64,000 bases of DNA from positions 17,797,739 to 17,861,738 of the forward strand of contig CP136062.1 in the NCBI GenBank assembly GCA_032622095.1. Reading direction: 5' to 3'. Of this stretch, positions 48,166-60,002 are shown one piece after another. Below the pieces are notes generated by a model. That model ran no database searches and was not told where the DNA came from. It saw nothing but the letters and a program-made list of their open reading frames with translations. The position numbers and the translations under genes were made by a program. Source of the DNA: Siphonodentalium dalli. Lineage: Eukaryota; Mollusca; Scaphopoda; Gadilida; Siphonodentaliidae. The first letter of the stretch is position 1. Every line of letters begins with the position of its first letter.

Positions 48166-48526
48166 ATCGAACAATAGTTTGCCCAGGCGGAGACGATCAC
48201 AAAAAAATCCCTAACTAGCCCGGACGAAGAGGGGGCACATCGGCTAGTGTTGTCTATTTTTGTAGACGTATTTTACTCGACAAAAAGCCAAAAATAAGAC
48301 GTTAAAAGTTAGTTGACACCCATACAATGCTCTGATTACGCAGTTTATGAAGTTTATGTCGGGCATCCACTTGCTGGATGCTGATTATCTAGGTTAAATT
48401 CTAGAATTCTAGAATATGCAGCTATTAAAGCATATACAAGCACGGTAATCTTCCATTCAATCATATTTTAGATTGACTAGGGATCTCTGATTTTTTAATA
48501 GAAGATATAAAAAAGCAAAGAATCCT

Positions 48527-48808
48527 ACAGTTACAAATATTATTATATGGATGTTAAACCTTTGGTTACTAAATGCGCTGTAATGAGAATTGACTTGAAT
48601 CCTATTGATTAATTTGTAGGAATGCTTAGCTATTAAGTTCAACAAGCAGTAACATATAAAAAAGATAAAAGAATAATGCAGTTACAAATATTATTATATG
48701 GATGTTAATTCTTTGGTGACTAAATGTGCTATAAAGAGCAGCGACTTGAATCCTATTGATTCATTTGTAGGAATGCTCAGCTATTAAATTCAACATGCAG
48801 TAACAGAT
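48527..48808. repeat. Two-copy direct repeat of about 128 bp, offset 155 bp
   Basis: 'agttacaaatattattatat' and 'gacttgaatcctattgattc' are present in both, followed by 'tttgtaggaatgct'. Confidence 0.85.
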
Positions 48809-49664
48809 TGTTTGAATTATTAGCTAAACATTCATACAAATGAATCATTAAAAATTAGTGTTATGGGTGTCTGAACCTGGCTATTATAAGGCACATTATT
48901 ATTCCTCGCTACTAATGTGTCAAGTGAGCAGGGACGTGGGCTGGAGGGTATCCAATGTTGGGGTGTCCACCTTGGAATTTCCAACCGCACCACCCCCTTG
49001 AAACAGACCAAACTCATGCACAAGGCCTGGGCTTTGGTTTTCCCCAACTGCATGACACATTATAGCTCTAGACTGTATACCATTCTGAAATGAATTGATC
49101 AGTAGCCTTTGATTGGCCACCATGCAAACCGGGGGAGAAACTCAGGATACATGGGCCCAGTGAGAAAATGTGGATATCTGAATCTGGTTTAAAATGTCAG
49201 ATACACAAGACGATTTTCGGACCCAAGTGCAGAAATCGTTCGAATAAATCTCATGGACAGAACCGTCACAGCCATGATCGGTTTGAAATAGAACCGTAAC
49301 ACGCACCCGTGTTGATTACGAGGTCACAGCTCCCAATTATCAACCCCTATCGGGATACTTTCTCAGCTATTTTACAAAAGAATAACACGGGTACACTTTA
49401 TAGTCAGTGTTTGTCTTCAGAATGCGTTTCATATTTTATACGCCACGAAAAACAAAGAAATTGCGTCCACGTGGCTTGAGTTTCAGTGGTAACATGTTGA
49501 TATTTACGTGTTAACTCGCTATTACCGAGTTAATTGTGGTCTAGAGTTCAGGTTTCGATAACACGGCACTTCTGCAGTCTCTGTTCATTCAGGAAAGTTT
49601 AATATATTCAAGATATCTATAATTATGCGTGATTTTGTCACAAAAATGATTATTTTCAATCATC
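48809..49664. other. Interior of the 2.75-kb transposon, no gene recognised
   Basis: Overlapping short minus-strand frames at 48832-49123 lack support. Confidence 0.4.
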
Positions 49665-49752
49665 AGGAACCGTAACAAATCAGGCAAGAATCATCACAAT
49701 ACCGGCGATAGAACGACTTCCGATGTAACAGTTCCTACACAGTGGCCTCCTG

Positions 49753-50205
49753 TGGAATTTACTCTTTGTATCACTAAATACTTTGGCACACCCAACAGAC
49801 CACATCCCTCATCCAATCGTCACCAAACTTAATGTTGATCTACGGGGTGACCATGCACTATATGACAGCTATCAAATTGTTTTAAATTTCATTTGAAATA
49901 AAAGGTCGCAGACCACGTGTCCCCCCCCCCCCCCAAAAGGTGGCTTTTTAGTAAGGATAGCATTTTTTAACAATGTCAAAATTCATCGTGACCATGACCA
50001 AATTCAAACTTGGCCTTTGTCTTCTGAAATTTGAACTATGTACAATATAATGAGATTCAGTTGAATTTAAAAGTAAAGTTATCAACCGGAAACCAAAATA
50101 ATAGGCAAATTCTAAGTCGACAAGAACCATAACTCCGGCAAAAATTTGTCTGTCTGTCCAATCTGAGATCTGAGTCGATAATTGTCAATAATCTTAGTTG
50201 ATTGC
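49753..50205. repeat. Remainder of the interrupted dispersed repeat, plus poly-C
   Basis: 49753-49870 continues the 'actttggcacacccaacaga' family unit split by the transposon. A run of 14 C lies at 49921-49934. 50075-50160 has 'aagtcgacaagaaccataac'-like wording of the dispersed family seen at 10.7 kb. Confidence 0.6.
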
Positions 50206-51144
50206 TATATTTTTCATTTGTAGATAGTGTTCAGTTACTAACTTATCATTTGTAGATAGTGTTCAGTTACTGACTTATCATTTGTAGATAGTGTTCAGTT
50301 ACTAACTTATCATTTGTAGATAGTGTTCAGTTACTAACTTATCATTTGTAGATAGTGTTCAGTTACTAACTTATCATTTGTAGATAGTGTTCAGTTACTA
50401 ACTTATCATGTGTTGATAATGTTCAGTTACTAACTTATCATTTGTAGATAGTGTTCAGTTACTAACTTATCATTTGTAGATAGTGTTCAGTTACTAACTT
50501 ATCATTTGTAGATAGTGTTCAGTTACTAACTTATCATTTGTAGATATTGTTCAGTTACTAACTTATCATTTGTAGATAGTGTTCAGTTACTAACTTATCA
50601 TTTGTTGATAGTGTTCAGTTACTAACTTATCATCTGTAGATAGTGTTCAGTTACTAACTTATCATTTGTAGATAGTGTTCAGTTACTAACTTATCATTTG
50701 TAGATAGTGTTCAGTTACTAACTTATCATTTGTTGATAGTGTTCAGTTACTAACTTATCATTTGTAGATAGTGTTCAGTTACTAACTTATCATTTGTAGA
50801 TAGTGTTCAGTTACTAACTTATCATTTGTAGATAGTGTTCAGTTACTAACTTATCATTTGTAGATAGTGTTCAGTTACTAACTTATCATTTGTAGATAGT
50901 GTTCAGTTACTAACTTATCATTTGTAGATAGTGTTCAGTTACTAACTTATCATTTGTAGATAGTGTTCAGTTACTAACTTATCATTTGTAGATAGTGTTC
51001 AGTTACTAACTTATCATTTGTAGATAGTGTTCAGTTACTAACTTATCATTTGTAGATAGTGTTCAGTTACTAACTTATCATTTGTAGATAGTGTTCAGTT
51101 ACTAACTTATCATTTGTAGATAGTGTTCAGTTACTAACTTATCA
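50206..51144. repeat. 32-bp tandem array, about 29 copies
   Basis: Unit 'tagatagtgttcagttacta' plus 'acttatcatttg'. Copies differ at single bases (tgttgata, catctgt, gatattg). Confidence 0.97.
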
Positions 51145-51178
51145 ATTTTATTCACTGAAATAATTTAATAATATTTCT

Positions 51179-51427
51179 TTAACCCTTTCATGATGGGAGC
51201 TGCGCTGGTGCAGCATTAAAGATCCTGTGCCAGTGCATTTACGTGAGTCTCCCATGGGGAGTTTCTCATATATAATAAAATGCACTGGCTTATAACTTCA
51301 ATATATTTAGGCCAATGTATTCTCTTAAATATGCGAGGCTTCCTATGGGAGACTCGCTTATATAAGAGAATGCATTGGCACAGGGTTTTCACAAAATTTC
51401 AGTTAGCTCCAGTCATGGAAGGGTTAC
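51179..51427. mobile_element. TTAA MITE with CCCTTTCATGA ends
   Basis: The left end TTAACCCTTTCATGATGGGA mirrors 'agtcatggaagggtta' at the right (last TTAA base mutated). It contains 'gcgctggtgcagcatta' and two hairpin arms of 'ccaatg.attctctta' as at 42350 and 43701. Confidence 0.7.
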
Positions 51428-51963
51428 TTATTACATCTTGTTTATGTTTATGTTTATGTTTATGATTGAACTGTGACCAAAATATTAAGAGACGTGATGG
51501 TTTGATTACTGTATGTTATAGTAATCACTGAACTAAATGGTTTCCCATAGATGATGACAGTGTTAATGTTTCAGCCAAATTCACTAATGGAAGCCTGCAG
51601 GCCACTCCAGTGATGTTATTCAGCTAGATTGACACCAGATGATCACGAAAATGCAAGAAAAATCATAGGTCATGTGTTTACTTTTTAAAATATTTCCACA
51701 AGTGTACGACAGGGCTGTCCCGTAGCCAAATTTTACCTGGAAAAACCCAGAACTACAGCAGCTAGTCAAATAAATTTCCCGCTCACAAAAATCCATTCGC
51801 CAATTAATTCACCAGTTTATAATATTTAGATATGATTTACAAATCAAATAAACAAGATTTCATCATTTAATTACGTGTTGCATGTATCAGGTGAAGGTCA
51901 TTCTTCAGTTACCTTCACCTCTAGCATTCCACGGTGCACTCTGATCCCTATATATTCCACATG
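51428..51963. other. No gene recognised; (tttatg)n microsatellite
   Basis: 51438-51465 is a short run of 'tttatg'. The rest is AT-rich with no features. Confidence 0.5.
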
Positions 51964-52159
51964 TACAGTAATGCCCTAAATAATCGACTCCATAACCACA
52001 GCAGAATTATGGGTAAATTTTCAGGATTTAGTCAGAAATATGGCTTGTTGCCTGTTGCCATTCATGAAATGGCAACAAGCCATATTTCTGACTAAATCCT
52101 TAAATATTACCCATAATTCTGCTGTGGTTAAGGAGTCGATTATTTAGGGCATTACTGTA
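51964..52159. mobile_element. Palindromic MITE, TACAGTAATG family, copy 2
   Basis: Best-preserved ends: TACAGTAATGCCCTAAATAA against the inverted 'ttatttagggcattactgta'. The arms are near-perfect complements around 52055. Confidence 0.92.
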
Positions 52160-52752
52160 ATCTCTCATGCTATTTAGTAAAATATTAAATAAATTGAATT
52201 AACACCAATGTTTATGTTTCATTATATCCCCCCCCCCCAAGAGCGTTTTCATTGTGCAACAAGAGGCCAATTACGATCAGCAGTTGTTTTACCCATACCT
52301 CAGCGATAAGCTATAACTGATAATTTGTCTTAAGAATGGGTTAAATTATTTGGAGTTGGGGGGGGGGTAGCTTTAGATATCATAACTCTGTCCCTACTCA
52401 CCCAAGGACCTCTCACTGTGAGATCCAATAGTTTAGTGATTTCGGAGGATATATTTTGGAGTTGAAGTTAACTCATTAGAAGCAAAAGTGTTAAAACCCT
52501 ATAATCTCTGCCACTTTTGACCTGCCAAATTTCATTTACTTCTAAAGAGAAATTATAATTTGTTGACAAGCTTAGAACAACATATGGGATTCTGTCTCAT
52601 ATTTAAATTGAACTTTAATGACCCCCCCCCCCCCATTCTCCCCAGTTGTTATTTGTTTATCAAACATGTCAGACAGATATGATCAGATCTGACATGTGTA
52701 ATAAGGAATGTTTATACATTGTATTGTTAGGTACATGTAAGATTAAAAGTGT
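52160..52752. other. No gene; several poly-C and poly-G runs
   Basis: C runs at about 52229 and 52622, G run at about 52362. No coding signal. Confidence 0.5.
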
Positions 52753-52967
52753 TTAACCCTTTCAGTGCCAAGTCCGATTTTTGTATCAACCCATATTTCC
52801 TTGATCATTTTTCAAATTTATTGATTATAACAATGTGATACATTGATGAAAAGAGCTCAGTGAGAGCTTTCCTATGAATGGCAACAAGCCATATTTTCGA
52901 CTAAATCCGGAAAAATTTCCCATAATTCTGCTGTGGTTGAGGAGTCGTTTATTTAGGACATTACTGT
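52753..52967. mobile_element. TTAA mini-element abutting half a TACAGTAATG MITE
   Basis: 52753-52861 (TTAACCCTTTCAGTGCCAAG to 'aaaagagctc') is the inverted counterpart of 62518-62634 and has lost its right end. 52862-52967 is the right half of the TACAGTAATG palindrome, ending 'attactgta'. The joint suggests one inserted beside or into the other. Confidence 0.7.
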
Positions 52968-53912
52968 AGGTGGTCATAAATTTCCCTCAGGTGGTCATAA
53001 ATTTCCCTCAGGTGGTCACACTTAATCTGGCAGTAATAGCATTTTACAGGCTTCTGTTCTCACTGAAAAAGACAACTTTTATGTGCATTCTATTAATTAA
53101 TATGTAGTTAATAACATGGAACCCACAGCTCTTTGAATTTTTTAGGGCATATTACTGTGTGTGTCTATTCCATGGTGTCTATATATAATATATTGATAAA
53201 CCAGAGGTTACGCCACAGGTGCTCACATACCTCCATGGTGCCAAATTCGAAACTTGGGCAGCACAGAACCCTAATTTACAATATAAGAGGAACAACTGCA
53301 AGGAAAAATTCATATGATAGTCGGCATGTATAGAAATTTGATTGAGATCCTATAATGATCTGGCTGAGATACCACCCAGGTTAAATGGTCCTGCTAGTCT
53401 GCAATCTGCAACGATGGTTTTTTTAGGTTAACCAATACAGGTAAGTAGTAGGAAATCACACATAGCCCTCCGGAATTACATTAACAAGTCAGAATGGAGC
53501 ACTGGCTGACGGACTTTCCGTTTGACAACATAAGTATAGTGAAAGAAATAATGGCTTACAACCTATCCGTCATATAATTTCCCCCACATAATGAAGGTGG
53601 TATATAAATGTATGGATGTCAAAAGAAAGGGGAGGTTGTCTGCTAGGCATATTAAAGAAGATTCGAGGCTAAATATATGATGACCAAGGTCCCAATTTCT
53701 CGCAGACAAATCGCTCCTCATTCTAAGACATGAATTTTGAGGTGGAAGCTGGATCCTGGAGAGGTTTAATGAATTTTGAAAACAGTTTAAGAAGGTACCC
53801 ATCACAAACAAGTTTTTATTTTATGCCAAAAGTAGCATTTAGACATTTTTGAATTACTCCCAATGAGTTAAAAAGATGCCAAAATGTTTTTGATGAAATC
53901 ATCATCAGGTAC
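52968..53912. other. Short 21-bp repeat, otherwise no gene
   Basis: 'ggtggtcataaatttccctc' occurs twice and a third partial time (52972-53025). The 82-aa minus frame at 53563-53811 has no support. Confidence 0.5.
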
Positions 53913-54369
53913 AGATTGCTGACTACATACCATGCTAAGCACATGTCACATAACGTTTCGACTCGTTACAGATTGCTGACTACATACCATGCTAAGCACA
54001 AATTGTCACATAACGTTTCGACTCGTTACAGATTGCTGACTATGCCATGCTAAGCACATGTCACATAACGTTTCGACTCGTTACAGATTGCTGAATCTAT
54101 GCCATGCTAAGCACATGTCACATAACGTTTAGACTCGTTACAGATTGCTGACTCTATGCCATGCTAAGCGCATGTCACATAACGTTTCGACTCGTTACAG
54201 ATTGCTGACTATATGCCATGCTAAGCACATGTCACATAACGTTTCGACTCGTTACAGATTGCTGACTCTATGCCATGCTAAGCACATGTCACATAACGTT
54301 TCGACTCGTTACTGATTGCTGACTATATGCCACGCTAATTGGATGTCACATAAAGTTTCAACTCGTTAT
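53913..54369. repeat. 57-60-bp tandem array, 8 copies
   Basis: Unit 'cagattgctgactatatgcc' plus 'atgctaagcacatgtcacat' plus 'aacgtttcgactcgtta'. The last copies are more diverged. It ends at a G-rich tract (54371-54399). Confidence 0.95.
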
Positions 54370-54490
54370 GTTTGGGGGGTGGGGGGGGGGGGGGGGGGGT
54401 CCTGGTGAATTGCTATGGTAGGGCAAACTGATGCCATTATAAAACAGTACCAGTGTCCATGAAATATTCAAGAACATATATATATTTTGA

Positions 54491-56600
54491 AAAATTTAAT
54501 AATGGCTGTGCTGGTGTTTGTTAATTTAATAATGGCTGTGCTGGTGTTTGTTAATTTAATAATGGCTGTGCTGGTGTTTGTTAATTTAATAATGGCTGTG
54601 CTGGTGTTTGTTAATTTAATAATGGCTGTGCTGGTGTTTGTTAATTTAATAATGGCTGTGCTGGTGTTTGTTAATTTAATAATGGCTGTGCTGGTGTTTG
54701 TTAATTTAATAATGGCTGTGCTGGTGTTTGTTAATTTAATAATGGCTGTGCTGGTGTTTGTTAATTTAATAATGGCTGTGCTGGTGTTTGTTAATTTAAT
54801 AATGGCTGTGCTGGTGTTTGTTAATTTAATAATGGCTGTGCTGGTGTTTGTTAATTTAATAATGGCTGTGCTGGTGTTTGTTAATTTAATAATGGCTGTG
54901 CTGGTGTTTGTTATATTAATAATGGCTGCGCTGGTGCTTGTTATATTAATAATGGCTGCGCTGGTGCTTGTTATATTAATAATGGCTGTGCTGGTGTTTG
55001 TTATATTAATAATGGCTGCGCTGGTGCTTGTTATATTAATAATGGCTGCGCTGGTGCTTGTTATATTAATAATGGCTGCGCTGGTGTTTGTTATATTAAT
55101 AATGGCTGCGCTGGTGTTTGTTATATTAATAATGGCTGCGCTGGTGTTTGTTATATTAATAATGGCTGTGCTGGTGTTTGTTAATTTAATAATGGCTGTG
55201 CTGGTGCTTGTTATATTAATAATGGCTGCGCTGGTGTTTGTTATATTAATAATGGCTGCACTGGTGCTTGTTATATTAATAATGGCTGCGCTGGTGCTTG
55301 TTATATTAATAATGGCTGCGCTGGTGCTTGTTATATTAATAATGGGTGCGCTGGTGTTTGTTATATTAATAATGGCTGCGCTGGTGTTTGTTATATTAAT
55401 AATGGCTGTGCTGGTGTTTGTTATATTAATAATGGCTGTGCTGGTGTTTGTTATATTAATAATGGCTGCGCTGGTGCTTGTTATATTAATAATGGCTGCG
55501 CTGGTGCTTGTTATATTAATAATGGCTGCGCTGGTGTTTGTTATATTAATAATGGCTGCGCTGGTGCTTGTTATATTAATAATGGCTGCACTGGTGCTTG
55601 TTATATTAATAATGGCTGTGCTGGTGCTTGTTATATTAATAATGGCTGCGCTGGTGCTTGTTATATTAATAATGGCTGTGCTGGTGCTTGTTATATTAAT
55701 AATGGCTGTGCTGGTGCTTGTTATATTAATAATGGCTGCGCTGGTGCTTGTTATATTAATAATGGCTGTGCTGGTGTTTGTTATATTAATAATGGCTGTG
55801 CTGGTGTTTGTTATATTAATAATGGCTGCGCTGGTGCTTGTTATATTAATAATGGCTGCGCTGGTGCTTGTTATATTAATAATGGCTGCGCTGGTGCTTG
55901 TTATATTAATAATGGCTGTGCTGGTGCTTGTTATATTAATAATGGCTGTGCTGGTGTTTGTTAATTTAATAATGGCTGTGCTGGTGTTTGTTATATTAAT
56001 AATGGCTGTGCTGGTGTTTGTTATATTAATAATGGCTGTGCTGGTGTTTGTTATATTAATAATGGCTGCGCTGGTGCTTGTTATATTAATAATGGCTGCG
56101 CTGGTGCTTGTTATATTAATAATGGCTGTGCTGGTGTTTGTTATATTAATAATGGCTGCGCTGGTGCTTGTTATATTAATAATGGCTGCACTGGTGCTTG
56201 TTATATTAATAATGGCTGTGCTGGTGCTTGTTATATTAATAATGGCTGCGCTGGTGCTTGTTATATTAATAATGGCTGCGCTGGTGCTTGTTATATTAAT
56301 AATGGCTGTGCTGGTGCTTGTTATATTAATAATGGCTGCGCTGGTGCTTGTTATATTAATAATGGCTGTGCTGGTGTTTGTTATATTAATAATGGCTGTG
56401 CTGGTGTTTGTTATATTAATAATGGCTGCGCTGGTGCTTGTTATATTAATAATGGCTGCGCTGGTGCTTGTTATATTAATAATGGCTGTGCTGGTGCTTG
56501 TTATATTAATAATGGCTGTGCTGGTGTTTGTTAATTTAATAATGGCTGTGCTGGTGTTTGTTAATTTAATAATGGCTGTGCTGGTGTTTGTAAAACGATG
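54491..56600. repeat. 30-bp tandem array, about 70 copies with higher-order structure
   Basis: The unit is 'aatggctgtgctggtgtttg' plus 'ttaatttaat'. The first 14 and the last units are the 'ttaattt' type. The middle is a mixture with 'ttatatt', 'gctgcg' and 'gtgctt' variants. Variant order repeats with an offset of about 600 bp (20 units): the rare 'gctgca' units at about 55585 and 56185 are followed by nearly the same series. The unit length keeps one frame open for 706 codons with the period MAVLVFVNLI; I regard it as an artefact. Confidence 0.97.
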
Positions 56601-56617
56601 TGAATAGCCATCTTGAT

Positions 56618-56656
56618 TATTACAAAAAGGCGAGGATCATCCTCGCCTTTTTGTAA
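56618..56656. repeat. Perfect 19-bp stem hairpin at the array edge
   Basis: 'attacaaaaaggcgaggat', one base, then 'atcctcgcctttttgtaat'. It lies 18 bp after the last array unit. Confidence 0.95.
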
Positions 56657-57069
56657 TTATTTACTCACAACTCAATCGCATGCTAAATGGCCACGAGCAT
56701 CTCTCCCCACACCCAACATGTCCCTCACTATAGTAATCCATGATGACAACTTGCAAAGGGGAACTAAACGCACACACACAAATCTGGAACAATAAACCTC
56801 AGCACAGCACCTCAGCGCGCAAATAAAGAGTGAGATAGCGCGGATCTTCACTCTCCGCGCACCCTACCACTTGTAGGCACTAACAAGAAGGACTTTAATT
56901 AGTTGCCTCCTATACATCTTGATTATGAGTTGATATATGCAATTATGATACAACCAATTTTAAAATATTTTGCAATATATGTTTCTGAATGTTTAATTAA
57001 CATAATGGCTTTTCCTGGAAAAGTTCAGATTATCCAAACTCCGCCAAAATGACAACTGTAGAAAAGATA
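56657..57069. other. No gene recognised
   Basis: Mixed composition and a (ca)n stub near 56770; nothing else. Confidence 0.45.
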
Positions 57070-59255
57070 GCGGTATTCTTTAGCTCAACTTAACGAAGTG
57101 CGTCCATCAACAATTTCATATGGCACATCCTGCACGCCATATCCCTCATCCTATCATCACAAAACTTCATATGGCACACCCTACAGGCCACATCCCATCA
57201 TAAAAAAACTTCATATGGCACATCCTACAGGCCACATCCCTCATCCGATCATAACAAAACTTCATAGGGATCTTCGGGGTGACCATAAGATGGATCCATC
57301 AATTTTTTTAGGAAATTCATTTTTAAATGAAAGTGCCATTGACAATGTAGCTCAATTTAGGTAGGGGAATAATTTAATGGTTGACAGTAAATGGAGGAAT
57401 GTGGTCTGTAGGGTGTGCCAAAGGATTTAGTGATGCAAAAAGTTAATTCTAAAATGGCCACCGGCGGCCATGTTTTTTTTTGCTGAATGACCCCACAATG
57501 ACTCGTTCCCGTCAATGTCAACATCCATGACAATTTTCATGACGATCAAACAAACAGATCGGTCTATAACCCATGCTAATGGATTTTGTAGAAATATTTA
57601 GTCATACAAAGAGTAAAATCCAAAATGGCCATATTTTTTTGCCGATTGATCCTAAAATGACTTGTTCCCATCTACGTACATGTAAATGTCAACATTCATG
57701 ACAAATTTTATGATGATAAACAGTAAGGCCTGTAGCCCGTGCCAATGGATTCAATTTTGAAATCCAAGATGGCCACCAGTGGCCATGTTTTTTGGCCGAA
57801 TTACCCCAAAATGATTCGTGCCGAACTAGGGGCCACCCCAATAATGAATATGAAGTTTGGTGATGATCGGTTCAGGGTTGTGGTCTGTAAGGTGTGTGAA
57901 AGTATTTAGTGATGCAAAGAGTAAAATCCAAGATGGCCGACGGCGGCCATATTTTTTGGCCAAATGACCCCAAAATGACTCGTTCCCATCTAGAGGTCAC
58001 CCCGATGATCCATATGAAGTTTGGTGATGATCGGATCAGAGATGTGGTCTGTAGGATATGTCAAAAGATTTAGTGATGCAAAGAGTAAAATACAAGATGG
58101 CCACCAGCGGCCATTTTGTTTGGCCGAATGACCCCAAAATGACTTGTTCCGATCTAAATGTCAATGTCAACATTCATGACAAATTTCATAAAGATCCGAC
58201 CAGTAGCCCGCGCGAAAATATTTAGTGATGCAAAGAGTAAAATCCAAGATGGCTGACGGCGGCCATGTTTTTTGGCCAAATGACCCCAAAATGACTCGTT
58301 CCCATCTAGAGGTCGACCCAATGATCCATATGAAGTTTGGTGATGATCGGATCAGAGATGTGGTCTGTCGGATGTGTCATAAGGATTTAGGGATGCAAAG
58401 AGTAAAATCCAAGATGGCGGCCATGTTTTTTGGCCGAATGATCCTAAAATGACGGCCATGTTTTTTGGCCGAATGATCCTAAAATGACTCGTTCCCATCT
58501 ACATGTAAATGTCAACATTCATGACAAATTTTATGATGATCACACAAACAGGACGGCCTGTAGCCCGCGCCAATGGATTTAATTTTGAAATCCAAGATGG
58601 CCACCAGCGGCCATGTTTTTTTACCCCAAAATGACTCGTTCCCATCTACATGTCAATGTCAACATTCATGACAAATTTCATAAAGATCAGACCAAAGATA
58701 CGACCTGTAGCCCGCACCAAAGTAAATTGTTGACGGACACACAGACGACGGACGCCAACCCATGGCAATAGATCAAAGGTAAGTTGAGCTAAAAATGGTC
58801 CCCAGCAGCCATCTTGGATTTTACTCTTTGCACGACTAAATCCTTTGGCACACCCTACAGGCCACATCCCTCATCCGATCATCACAAAACTTCAATGGAT
58901 CTTTGGGGTGGCTTCAAGATGGGAGCCTTCTATTTACACCAAAATTCATTGAAAAACATGGCTGCCAACAGCCATCTTGGAATCTACTTTTAATACTAAA
59001 TCCCTTGGTGAACCCTACAGACCACATCCCTCTTCCGATTATCACCAAACGTCTTATGGATCTCCAGGCTGACCTCTGGATGGAAGCCTCCTATTTTAAC
59101 CAAAATTCATTGAAAAACATGGCCATCAGCGTCCATCTTGGAATTTGCTCTTTGTATGACTAAATCCTTTGGTGCACCGCACCCTACAGACCACATCCCT
59201 CATCCGATTATCACAAAACTTCATATGGATTTTTGGAGTGACCACTAGTTTACTT
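57070..59255. repeat. Orientation-switching array of the 'ccaagatggc..gccatgtttt' family
   Basis: 57070-57345 reads in minus orientation ('ccctacaggccacatccc'). 57400-58790 has about seven plus-orientation units ('caaagagtaaaatccaagat', 'ggccatgttttttggccgaa', 'aaaatgactcgttcccatct'). 58795-59250 is minus again. Short (58225-58452 and others) open frames arise from the repeat. The plus units end in 'gtaagttgagcta', as in the 1-2 kb blocks. Confidence 0.85.
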
Positions 59256-59812
59256 TCCTTATTCTTTATAATTCTATTCATTGCTCAGCAGAAAATTAAC
59301 TCTTTCCCAAGCTGAGCTACAGTGTCATTGACACTTTCATTTACCGTTCATCCATTCCACTGTACCGACTGAATGTTCCTCACTGCGGAGGTACGTTATT
59401 AATAAGGTCCAAGAATGATTTTATGGATCCAAGAATTTATTTTATTACTAAATATAATTTTAGTTTAACAATATATATTTCAAAATCTTTTGAAGAAACT
59501 CTTTATTATTATTAAGCTTAAATAAACAAATTTATAGTATATATGAAGCAAAGGTCTTTGAAAATAATATTGTTGTAAATTAACTAAAACAGCACAAACA
59601 TAATCTGTTCAGAATAACATCTGTTGATAAAAATGAGCTGCTATTATAATTCTACATGTGCCATACTTACCTTACTTGTATTGCAATTCACGCAGTACTA
59701 TTTTTCGTGCACCCATCGGTGCCCGAATTTAAAACTGAGCGAAATATAGTACGACCACCACGTTTAATTTATTCCACAGGACATACAGAAGGGCTAGATT
59801 ACTGAGCTTACA
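59256..59812. other. No gene recognised
   Basis: AT-rich. 'gcagtactattttt' and 'cacccatcggtgcccgaatt' near 59690-59730 have inverted relatives at 60360-60410 ('gtgcacgaattcaaaactga'), bracketing the next MITE. Confidence 0.45.
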
Positions 59813-60002
59813 TACAGTAATGCCCTAATTAATCGACTCCATAACCACAGCAGAATTATGGGTAACTTTTCAGGATTTAGTCGGAAATATGGCTTGTTGC
59901 CATTCATCGGAAAGCTCTCGGGGAGCTTTTCCGACTAAATCCTGAAAAGTTACCCATAATTCTGCTGTGGTTAAGTAGTCGATTAATTAGAGCATTACTG
60001 TA
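59813..60002. mobile_element. Palindromic MITE, TACAGTAATG family, copy 3
   Basis: Ends TACAGTAATGCCCTAATTAA and inverted 'ttaattagagcattactgta'; arms as in the other copies. Confidence 0.92.

Larger units (their letters stand above)
46996..49744. mobile_element. 2.75-kb DNA transposon with 44-bp inverted ends and 8-bp duplication
   Basis: Perfect flanking repeats GCCTCCTG (46988-46995 and 49745-49752). The terminal inverted repeats start CACTGTGTAGGAACTG and are identical for about 44 bp (through 'gttctatcgccggt'), then similar for another 40. It is inserted in a unit of the 'catcttggattttactc' family, whose halves lie on either side. It contains a 31-bp-stem hairpin, a 130-150-bp tandem repeat (47790-48160) and a two-copy repeat (48527-48808). 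No transposase is recognised, so it is non-autonomous. An 8-bp duplication fits hAT-type insertion. Confidence 0.9.

Noticed and set aside
50206-51144. Possible CRISPR-like array (regular 32-bp repeats)
   Set aside because: Repeats are directly adjacent with no unique spacers, and the surroundings are eukaryotic. It is an ordinary satellite.
54487-56607. 706-codon hydrophobic open frame
   Set aside because: It is the reading of a 30-bp tandem array. Unit length is a multiple of three, so the frame cannot close. No coding signal independent of the repeat.
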